A stretch of 11,739 nucleotides of DNA from Rhodococcus rhodnii (GTDB lineage: Bacteria > Actinomycetota > Actinomycetes > Mycobacteriales > Pseudonocardiaceae): positions 1 through 11,739 of the forward strand of contig JOAA01000077.1 in assembly GCA_000720375.1 (NCBI GenBank). Reading direction: 5' to 3'. Below are positions 1-6,119 of this stretch, one piece after another. The position numbers and the translations under genes were made by a program. Position 1 is the first letter of the stretch. Every line of letters starts with the position of its first letter. The notes beneath the pieces are model-generated. The model was given only the letters and a program-made list of their open reading frames with translations. It was not told where the DNA came from and made no database searches.

Positions 1-48
1 AGCCTCAGACAGCACGATCTCCGCAGCAGACGGACCCCGGTGCGACAT
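1..48 (-). CDS. IS630-family transposase, N-terminal fragment (cut by window edge)
   Basis: Sixteen codons are visible, reading MSHRGPSAAEIVLSEA from an ATG at 48-46 and leaving the window at base 1. A short basic start followed by an EIVLSE(A/E)E-like stretch is the usual opening of IS630-type transposases in actinomycetes, just before their helix-turn-helix DNA-binding region; that is known of the family and recalled by pattern. The catalytic DDE domain would lie outside the window, so intactness cannot be judged. No strong Shine-Dalgarno sequence precedes the ATG, which is common for transposases of this kind. With so few residues the call could be wrong; another helix-turn-helix protein is the main alternative. 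Confidence 0.5.
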   Translation of the reverse strand, partial: MSHRGPSAAEIVLSEA

Positions 49-96
49 GCCAGCACCGTAACAACTAATCCCTAGGATTTCCGGCGCAACACACTA
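1..96 (-). mobile_element. Probable terminal region of an IS630-like element
   Basis: If the fragment at 1-48 is a transposase, the non-coding stretch 49-96 upstream of its start should hold the element's end. IS630 elements insert at TA dinucleotides; a TA at 95-96 lies in a CTAG just outside the minus-strand sequence GTGTGTTGCGCCGG, which resembles a terminal repeat in position and style. The region also holds a small dyad, AATCC-CTA-GGATT (67-79). The opposite end is not visible, so the inverted repeat and target duplication cannot be confirmed, and the boundary at 96 is inferred. Confidence 0.35.
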
Positions 97-112
97 GCGA
101 GGAGTCCGCAAA

Positions 113-131
113 CTGAAGGTAACCCTTTCAG
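113..131 (-). terminator. Possible weak terminator hairpin downstream of the lectin gene
   Basis: On the minus strand CTGAA-A-GG / GTTA / CCTTCAG can fold into a seven-pair stem with one bulged A and a four-base loop, about 55 bases after the lectin stop codon. There is only a short TTT after it. Actinobacterial terminators often lack a U tract, so it may work, but the stem is modest and chance is possible. The rest of 97-186 shows nothing recognisable. Confidence 0.25.
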
Positions 132-186
132 CCCAACGTATTCACATCCAACATGGCGACGTCGTGCCCGCAGCGATTTGGTGTGA

Positions 187-924
187 CTAGCCGATCAGGC
201 GGGCGCCCTGCCAGCCGGTGCCACGCCGGATGGGCACGTAGCCTTGGGTCGGGTTGTAGGAGTATTCGACCAAGTCTCCAGTCGACGCTGTGACGACGAC
301 GAACCTCTGCCAGTCGAGACCGGCGACCAGTCGCGCGTCCGAGAGGGTGAGGCCTGGGAGGGGGTGCTCTTGTAGGCCGTCGCCCTGATCGATCCATTCG
401 CTCACCGATCCATCGGCATGGATCTCGAGGAAATCCAAGTCGCCGAGCCCGACTATCGCTTTCGCGTCGCCCCAGCCAGTGCCGATGACCCAGCGGGTGA
501 GCTGGTCGGCCAGGTTGAACTCCCACACGACGAGCTCGCCGGCCGTGTTGATCTCAAGAAATCGGTCGCGTCCGATGCCGGTGATCAGCCGGGCGGTTTG
601 CCAGCCGGAACCAGCGATCTGCTGGTGCCACTGTCCCAGTCGCCATGTCCACTTCGCCAGTTGGTGGTCCGGCTTGATCTCAACCAATGCCTCTGAAGTA
701 AGGCTGGTGATCGCACGCGTGCCATCCCATCCGGTACCGCGCACGTACCCGCTGAAGGTGTCGAAGGACCGCACCCATTTCGTGAGCTGCCCAGAGCTGT
801 TGATCTCCAGGAACGAATCCCCGTCAGTCACTTCCGGACTCACCGCCACCGCACCAGGCGCTGACATCCCGACGAGCATCGCCGCGGCTAGCGCAACCGA
901 GGCCATCATTCTCATCACACGCAC
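187..924 (-). CDS. Secreted five-bladed tachylectin-2-like beta-propeller lectin
   Basis: The product is predicted to be a small exported carbohydrate-binding protein of about 245 aa. The chosen GTG start (924-922) has GAGAGGG (939-933) eight bases upstream; an ATG at 915 is the alternative, and an ATG at 1074 would add about 50 implausible residues. A short basic N-terminus, a hydrophobic run (ASVALAAAMLVGMSAPG) and AVA|VSP form a clear Sec signal peptide. The mature part is five repeats of about 42 residues with the pattern F-L-E-I-x(3-4)-G-x-L-x-x-W, a variable segment, then G-T-G-W-x-x-A-R-x-I-x-G. Tachylectin-2 has a five-bladed propeller with one sugar site per blade (known of the family). 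Blade 4 has lost the GTGW motif (GLTL) and blade 5 has Y instead of the first W. The sugar target is not evident. It is divergent from the LamG/RHS pair; a functional link is inference only. Confidence 0.75.
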   Translation of the reverse strand: MRVMRMMASVALAAAMLVGMSAPGAVAVSPEVTDGDSFLEINSSGQLTKWVRSFDTFSGYVRGTGWDGTRAITSLTSEALVEIKPDHQLAKWTWRLGQWHQQIAGSGWQTARLITGIGRDRFLEINTAGELVVWEFNLADQLTRWVIGTGWGDAKAIVGLGDLDFLEIHADGSVSEWIDQGDGLQEHPLPGLTLSDARLVAGLDWQRFVVVTASTGDLVEYSYNPTQGYVPIRRGTGWQGARLIG

Positions 925-966
925 GAATCCCACCCTCTCATCGACTGCTACAGCGGGAGAACGTTG

Positions 967-1003
967 GCCGAATTCGGCGTGCCGCACCACACTCTTGCGG
1001 CAC
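967..1003. promoter_or_regulatory. Two abutting dyads upstream of the lectin gene (operator or leader hairpin candidate)
   Basis: A perfect 12-base palindrome GCCGAATTCGGC (967-978) touches a perfect 8-base inverted repeat, GTGCCGCA (979-986) and TGCGGCAC (996-1003), with a nine-base spacer. The pair ends about 43 bases before the lectin GTG. It could be a repressor operator, or a hairpin in the lectin mRNA leader. No specific regulator family is recognised. Confidence 0.4.
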
Positions 1004-1153
1004 AACGGAAACATGCAGGCCGCCCTGATTCTGGGCCCGTGCGAACGAGGTCGACATCTGTCTACTGTGGTCATTTCGGCGAATGCAATGGCGGCGAACT
1101 CACGACCGGCGATCGACGCGCATCACAGCAAGTAATGCGAGCATCACCTTACG

Positions 1154-1159
1154 TATACT
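1154..1159 (+). promoter_or_regulatory. Candidate -10 element for the LamG/RHS operon
   Basis: TATACT at 1154-1159 is close to the TATAAT consensus and stands out in GC-rich DNA. Transcription from here would start near 1167 and give a leader of about 105 bases containing the hairpin at 1227-1244. No convincing -35 hexamer lies 16-18 bases upstream, so this is tentative. Confidence 0.22.
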
Positions 1160-1226
1160 GCGCCGAATGGTTCCTTGTTCACTAACGACTGAACCAGGCA
1201 ACCTGTCTTCCGGCTATGTCGAAGGG

Positions 1227-1244
1227 TGAGCAGACGACTGCTCA
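1227..1244 (+). promoter_or_regulatory. Leader hairpin before the LamG gene
   Basis: TGAGCAG-ACGA-CTGCTCA is a perfect 7-pair stem with a four-base loop, extendable by two G-U pairs (1225-1226 with 1245-1246). It ends 15 bases before the AGGGGGG ribosome site and 28 bases before the ATG at 1273. It may stabilise the leader or act as a binding site; it is too far upstream to mask the ribosome site directly. Confidence 0.3.
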
Positions 1245-1259
1245 TTGCCACTATGCGCC

Positions 1260-1266
1260 AGGGGGG
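1260..1266 (+). promoter_or_regulatory. Ribosome binding site that decides the LamG gene start
   Basis: AGGGGGG sits six bases before the ATG at 1273. The upstream in-frame ATG at 1216 has no comparable site and would add 19 residues ahead of the signal peptide, so 1273 is preferred. Confidence 0.6.
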
Positions 1267-1272
1267 CGTCCG

Positions 1273-4200
1273 ATGGACAAGCTGCTATTTCGTCATGCCC
1301 GAAGACGGGTGTGGGTCGTTTCAGCTGTGTTGTTGGCAGCGGTGTTGAGTCCGTTGCCCACTGCGTCGGCCGCGCCTCAACCCGTCGCGGCACCAGGCCG
1401 AATACTTGATGAGACCTCGGCGATGCAGGTCGCCCGCGCGACGAACAAGCCGGTACGCGTGGAGAATCAGACCGATGAGTCCACTGAGGTCGTTGCCAAC
1501 CCGAATGGCTCCTTGACAATAACGCAACACCTGCTTCCTGTTCGGGTGAAGCGGGGCGACGACTGGGCGCCGGTCGACGTCACGCTGGAGCGTCGTCCAG
1601 ACGGGACGGTCGCGCCAAAGGCCGCCAGTGTGGACCTGGTTTTGTCCGGCGGTGGCGACAAATCGCCAATCGTCAAAGTAGGCAGGAACAGCATCGAGGT
1701 TGGCCTCGGCTGGTCCCGCCCGTTGCCCGAGCCACGACTGGACGGGCCGACCGCCACCTATCCAGAGGTTCTGCCCGGTGTGGACCTGAAGGTGACTGCG
1801 GACGTCACCGGATTTGGCCAGGTCCTGGTCGTCAAAACCCCTGAGGCAGCGAAGAAGCCCGAGCTGAAGCGAGTGTCGTTCGGCTCGTACAGCAAGGGCG
1901 CCAAGGTCACGGCTGTCGATGGCCAGCTGACTGTCGGCGCCGATGGCCCGGTGTTCAAAGGCGACGCTTCACGGATGTGGGATTCCTCGGGTCCGGCCAC
2001 TGAACGAGACCGTCTGACCGACAAAGCCGAAGGCGACCGGTCGGCGACAATGGGCGTCGAGGTGTCCGACACGGAGGTAGCGATCACACCCGACCAGGCG
2101 TTCCTGGCCGCAGCGGAGACGAATTATCCCGTCTACCTCGACCCGAGTTACGGCTGTACCGACTGTGGCAAGGCACATCACATGGTGGTGCAGTCGGCGT
2201 GGCCGACGGAGAAGAACTTCGACCGGACCGACGGCGCGCTGAGCGACCTGAAAGCCGGCTATGTCTGCGACGGCCCGTGCTTCATTTCCAGGACCTACCT
2301 GCGGATGAAGACTGCCAAGCTGGCCGGCAAGGTCATCCATTCCGCGATGTTGCACCTGGACGTCGTGAACGCCGCGGACTGCAACAAGCCCCAACCCACC
2401 CAGCTGTGGTCGTCGAGCTGGTTCGACCACAACAGCGATTACACCAACCAGCCGAAGTGGCGCAATTTCCAGGGCTCCGCGTCGTCCTGCGATGGCATGG
2501 GAATGAATCTGGAGGCCGGTGAGGCAGTCCGGGAAGCCGCAGCCAACGCGTGGTGGGAAATGTCGTTGGTGCTCAAGGGGTCGACCGAGAACAACCAAGA
2601 CGCGTGGCGCCGGTTCCACCTGAACCCATACCTCGTCGTGACCTACAACGGCCGTCCCGATATGCCGTACGACTTGGGGATCAACGGCTATGGCGATCCT
2701 GCGTCGTCGGCTTTGCCATGCAAGGTAGGTGCGGAGCGCCCGTTCGTCAGGACTCGATCACCTCGGTTGCGAGCGCGGGCGAACGACCCGGAGTCCCGGG
2801 AGTTCGGCGGTCTGTTGAACGTCACCTTCGATGTCACGCGTGGCCCGGCGGACAAACCCGATGGTGATCTGCTCAAGGTTTCCCAGAACGACGTTCCGGC
2901 GGGAAGCTACGGCGAGGTGACCGCGACCTTGCCAGGTGAAGGTGTCTACAACTGGCATGCGATCACCGGTGACTATGAGCTGCTCAGCGACTGGTCTCCC
3001 TACTGCGAGTTCGAAATCGACACGGTCGCGCCGTTCCAACCCGAGGTGACCTCCAGCGACTATCCCGAGAAGCGGGAATCGGGCGGCGTCGGCAAGATGG
3101 GCTTGTTCACCTTCAAGCCGCATTGGAAGAGCCACGACGTCGTCAAGTACCGATACTCGTTCACCACGCAGGGCGGCGATACCCCGCGGTTCGAGGCGAC
3201 ACCGCAGCGGCTCAACGGGCCTGTGACTGTCAAGTGGGCACCGACGGTGTCCGGTCCGCAGTACTTGTATGTCCGTACGGTCGACCGCGCGGGCAACGAG
3301 TCGCCGGTCTTGATGTACGAGATCCACGTGTCCGACTACCAGGTCGGTGTGTCGGGCAAGGTCGCCGAGTGGGCGTTCGACGACACGATGCAGGATGTGT
3401 CTGACGCCAAGACCCTGGAATACACCGGTCCGATGGCGCCAAATGGCACGTTCGGCCAAGGCAAGGAAGGCACTGGCGCGCTGCTCGACTCGTTCAGCGG
3501 TGAGTCATATCAGGTGAAGGACTCGCTGGTGCGGACTGACGGCAGCTTCACGGTCTCCGCATGGGCAAGGCTGGACGCCAACAACGAGGATGCCGTGGTG
3601 GTTTCCCAGGACGGTCAACGTACGTCCGGCCTGAAGATGTTGTACGACAAACAATCCGACCGATGGGCACTGACCTTCGCCCAGACCGACACCGACGACG
3701 CCGTTGCCATCAGCGCACGTTCGGCGCAGCCGCCTGCACTGAACACATGGACACACTTGACCGGTGTGTACAACGAGTCGGCCAAGAAGGCATGGATCTA
3801 CGTCAACGGCCAGCTGTCCGGCGACGTGGATGTGCCGGAGAAGCCAAGCTGGAACTCGACCGGCCCGTTCGTGGTCGGCGCATCCAAGGTGCAAGGCTTG
3901 CGCTCGCAGTACTTCACCGGCGCGGTGGATTCCGTCCGGGCCCACACCAAAGCGTTGACCAACGCTGAAATCACCGCGCTGCTCAACGGCACATCGAACG
4001 CATCCCCAGCAGGGGAATACCTGTTCGAGAACAACCTGGTCAACACCGGCGCCAACAGCAACCTGACAGGGTCCACGCCCGCGTACGACACCGGTTATGC
4101 CGCAAAGGGTCTGAAACTCGACTGCGCGAACACCCAACGACCGGCAACAGGTTCGCCCGTGCTCAACACCAGGGCCGACTTCTCGGTGGCTGCCTGGGTG

Positions 4201-6027
4201 AAGCTCGCTGACAAGAACAATCGCTACACGATCGTCAGCCAGGAAGGAAGCACTAACAGCAGCTTCCTCGTCCAGTACGACCCCGGCGTGGATCGCTGGG
4301 CGTTCGGTCTGGCTACCCCGAATGAGGACCCGGCGGCCACCATGTGGGTACGCGGCACATCCTCACCTGAAGTGGGGCAATGGGCGCACATCGCCGCGGT
4401 GCACGACAACGTAACGCACAAGCTTGTCCTGTACGTGAACGGCATCAGGGAAGCTGAAGGCCTTGCCGGGGCGACAACTGCCGGAGCGGGGCCGTTCGTC
4501 ATCGGTGCACACCGAGTCGGCGGTGCCCGGCAAGACCTGTTGAACGGCGTGGTCGACGAGATCAACGTATACGACGGTGCGTTGAATGCTGCCGAAGTCG
4601 GCCGGTTGGCTACCGTTCCGATTGAACGAGGCAGGTACAAGCTCGACGACACGTCCGGCCGTGCCGCGGCCAACGCTGTCCCCGGTGGCACACCGGCCAA
4701 CCTCTACGGCACCGGTGTCACATGGGGCCGCTCAGGCAACTCGGCTGCCGCCGTTTTCGACGGCAACTATGTGAGCAACATGGGCACCGTCGCCGGCGCA
4801 GGCCCGATAGGCCGGTGGGGCTTCGATCTCAACACCGACGACGGATCGGGCAACGGGCGTAACCTTGTCCACCGCACTGGAACTGCCGACAGCGCAGCGA
4901 CCTATGCTGACGACAGGCACGGCAAAACGATCGTGCTGAATGGTAGCAACCAATACCTGCAGCGCGCAGGTTCCGTTGTGGACACCACAAAGAGCTTCTC
5001 AGTGTCCGCATGGGCCAACATCGACCGGAACTTCAACCAAGCAGTGATCGTGTCGCAGGACGGCGGGACCAGCACTCCATTCCGCCTGATGTACTCGACC
5101 CAGCAACGCCGTTGGGCGTTCAGCATGTCGGCGACCGAGGGAGCGCAGACAACCGCCAACGCGTACTCCAAGTGGGAACCGAAGGTCGGCATCCTGACGC
5201 ACCTGCTCGGCGTCTACGACGCGGCCAATCGCAAGATCCTCCTGTACGTCAACGGTTATCTGGAGGGTGAAGCCGCGGCGCCTGCAACCACCTGGCAGGC
5301 GGCAGGCCCGTTCACCGTTGGCCGTGCCCGGTGGGGCGGCACTTACACCGACTACTTCTCCGGCCGGTTGGAAGAAATCAGGGTGTACGACCGTGCACTC
5401 ACCGCCGCCGACGCCCACAGCCTGTGGAACCTCGGCAGCGACATCAACACGCCGTTCGACCCGAGAATGCGCGCCGACAAGTCGTGGACCGTAGCGGCAT
5501 GGGTTCGAGCCGACGAATACGCCACACATCCGCCACAGGCGATTGCCTTCGGTGCGATCAACCGGTCCTCGCCACTGCTACTCGGGTACATTCCCGAGTC
5601 CAAGCGGTGGGGCGTGACGCTGGACATCGGTGCTGGCCCAGAGCACCAAGGAAAGCGGACCGTCAGTGACAACGAGGCACAGACGTACGGCGACACAAAT
5701 GGCTGGGTACACCTTGCGGCGACCTATGACGCCGTCAACAGCAAGGTAGAGCTGTACGTCAACGGAATCAGGCAGACATCGGCGATGGTGGAAGGTGGTC
5801 AGGTCGTCAAAGTCGACCCGGCCAACCCACCGGCTCCGTACGCGGGCTTCAACACCAAGATCGTGACACCAGGGCGGGACCTGCTGATCGGCCGTGCCAC
5901 ATGGGACGGTCAGCCCACCGGGTTCTGGAAGGGTGGACTGCGTGACATACGCGTCTTCACCGGCGTCCTGCCCGAAGCCTGTGGGTGGGAAGTCCCTGTC
6001 TGTCTGAGTCAGTTGCGATTCCAGTAA
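1273..6027 (+). CDS. Large secreted LamG-domain protein paired with RHS toxin
   Basis: This 1584-aa protein has a basic start with three arginines, a hydrophobic core and an ASA|APQ signal-peptidase site near residue 33. Residues about 40-280 form a beta-rich region typical of actinobacterial RHS-linked proteins. Residues 285-460 look DNRLRE-like (SRTYLRM...SAMLHL, ending YLVVTYNGRP) and hold six cysteines that could form disulfides outside the cell. Residues 463-690 resemble FN3/Ig-like domains (TVAPFQPEV; YVRTVDRAGNESP). LamG jelly-roll modules follow: 697-905, 914-1114, a half module 1117-1175, a full module 1177-1390, and a second half 1396-1572. Shared signs are sFTVsAW near each C-half start, VSQ(D/E)G, RWAF and YVNG. 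No lipobox, sorting signal or membrane segment is seen at the C-terminus. LamG folds commonly bind glycans or proteins; a binding or scaffold role for the downstream RHS protein is inferred from adjacency. Confidence 0.8.
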   Translation: MDKLLFRHARRRVWVVSAVLLAAVLSPLPTASAAPQPVAAPGRILDETSAMQVARATNKPVRVENQTDESTEVVANPNGSLTITQHLLPVRVKRGDDWAPVDVTLERRPDGTVAPKAASVDLVLSGGGDKSPIVKVGRNSIEVGLGWSRPLPEPRLDGPTATYPEVLPGVDLKVTADVTGFGQVLVVKTPEAAKKPELKRVSFGSYSKGAKVTAVDGQLTVGADGPVFKGDASRMWDSSGPATERDRLTDKAEGDRSATMGVEVSDTEVAITPDQAFLAAAETNYPVYLDPSYGCTDCGKAHHMVVQSAWPTEKNFDRTDGALSDLKAGYVCDGPCFISRTYLRMKTAKLAGKVIHSAMLHLDVVNAADCNKPQPTQLWSSSWFDHNSDYTNQPKWRNFQGSASSCDGMGMNLEAGEAVREAAANAWWEMSLVLKGSTENNQDAWRRFHLNPYLVVTYNGRPDMPYDLGINGYGDPASSALPCKVGAERPFVRTRSPRLRARANDPESREFGGLLNVTFDVTRGPADKPDGDLLKVSQNDVPAGSYGEVTATLPGEGVYNWHAITGDYELLSDWSPYCEFEIDTVAPFQPEVTSSDYPEKRESGGVGKMGLFTFKPHWKSHDVVKYRYSFTTQGGDTPRFEATPQRLNGPVTVKWAPTVSGPQYLYVRTVDRAGNESPVLMYEIHVSDYQVGVSGKVAEWAFDDTMQDVSDAKTLEYTGPMAPNGTFGQGKEGTGALLDSFSGESYQVKDSLVRTDGSFTVSAWARLDANNEDAVVVSQDGQRTSGLKMLYDKQSDRWALTFAQTDTDDAVAISARSAQPPALNTWTHLTGVYNESAKKAWIYVNGQLSGDVDVPEKPSWNSTGPFVVGASKVQGLRSQYFTGAVDSVRAHTKALTNAEITALLNGTSNASPAGEYLFENNLVNTGANSNLTGSTPAYDTGYAAKGLKLDCANTQRPATGSPVLNTRADFSVAAWVKLADKNNRYTIVSQEGSTNSSFLVQYDPGVDRWAFGLATPNEDPAATMWVRGTSSPEVGQWAHIAAVHDNVTHKLVLYVNGIREAEGLAGATTAGAGPFVIGAHRVGGARQDLLNGVVDEINVYDGALNAAEVGRLATVPIERGRYKLDDTSGRAAANAVPGGTPANLYGTGVTWGRSGNSAAAVFDGNYVSNMGTVAGAGPIGRWGFDLNTDDGSGNGRNLVHRTGTADSAATYADDRHGKTIVLNGSNQYLQRAGSVVDTTKSFSVSAWANIDRNFNQAVIVSQDGGTSTPFRLMYSTQQRRWAFSMSATEGAQTTANAYSKWEPKVGILTHLLGVYDAANRKILLYVNGYLEGEAAAPATTWQAAGPFTVGRARWGGTYTDYFSGRLEEIRVYDRALTAADAHSLWNLGSDINTPFDPRMRADKSWTVAAWVRADEYATHPPQAIAFGAINRSSPLLLGYIPESKRWGVTLDIGAGPEHQGKRTVSDNEAQTYGDTNGWVHLAATYDAVNSKVELYVNGIRQTSAMVEGGQVVKVDPANPPAPYAGFNTKIVTPGRDLLIGRATWDGQPTGFWKGGLRDIRVFTGVLPEACGWEVPVCLSQLRFQ
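4618..6000 (+). repeat. LamG array with an apparently nested module
   Basis: Residues 1117-1175 (RYKLDD...AAAVFDGN) match the first half of a LamG module but lack the SFTVSAW second half. A complete module then follows (1177-1390; GRWGFD ... LYVNG ... YFSGRLEEIRVYD). Residues 1396-1572 (DPRMRADKSWTVAAW ... ELYVNG ... LRDIRVF) match only a second half. The two orphan halves would join smoothly around the middle module, as in the normal junction of module 2 (GSPVLNTRADFSVAAW). Confidence 0.5.
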
Positions 6028-6041
6028 CGATTCCCATGGCT

Positions 6042-6074
6042 GTGAGCCTTCGCCGGTGATCGGCGAAGGTTCGC
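6042..6074 (+). terminator. Strong intergenic hairpin between LamG and RHS genes
   Basis: CCTTCGCCG-GTGAT-CGGCGAAGG (6047-6069) is a perfect nine-pair stem with a five-base loop; pairing extends to 6042 and 6074 with two G-U pairs, giving 14 pairs. It starts 15 bases after the LamG stop codon. No U tract follows. It may be a partial terminator that lowers RHS expression relative to LamG, or an mRNA stabilising structure. Confidence 0.6.
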
Positions 6075-6106
6075 CGCCCACGTCCGTGTATCCGGCCACT
6101 CCTACT

Positions 6107-6111
6107 GGGAG
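6107..6111 (+). promoter_or_regulatory. Ribosome binding site of the RHS gene, inside a small dyad
   Basis: GGGAG lies eight bases before the ATG at 6120 and fixes this start. It is followed at once by TTCTCCC, so the Shine-Dalgarno bases can pair with the bases just before the start codon (GGGA/TCCC with a GTTC loop). An in-frame TGA at 6057-6059 closes the frame upstream, and no other ATG or GTG lies between it and 6120. Confidence 0.5.
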
Positions 6112-6119
6112 TTCTCCCC

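Larger units (their letters stand above)
925..1272. other. Divergent intergenic region between lectin and LamG genes
   Basis: These 348 bases hold no credible gene; short ORFs crossing them have no recognisable sequence and no good ribosome sites. They must contain promoters for both directions. Visible structure includes two abutting dyads (967-978 and 979-1003) near the lectin side, a TATACT hexamer at 1154-1159, a spaced TGGTTC...GAACCA pair (1168-1173 and 1191-1196), a leader hairpin at 1227-1244 and the ribosome site at 1260-1266. No clear -35 box of the TTGACA type was found on either strand. Confidence 0.6.

Noticed and set aside
925..1074. N-terminal extension of the lectin to the ATG at 1074
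   Set aside because: It would put about 50 residues of unrelated sequence before a clear signal peptide and would swallow the dyads; the GTG at 924 has a good ribosome site.
479..1185. Plus-strand ORFs 479-1135 and 964-1185
   Set aside because: They lie opposite the repeat-containing lectin or in the intergenic region, and show no recognisable motif or start signal.
3361..6000. LamG modules as a DNA-level tandem repeat
   Set aside because: Similarity is clear in protein but the DNA copies differ widely, so this is old duplication rather than a recent repeat array.
6036..6059. Seven-codon ORF (MAVSLRR) ending in the loop of the 6042-6074 hairpin, as a possible leader peptide
   Set aside because: It has no ribosome site and no run of regulatory codons; the overlap with the hairpin is probably chance.
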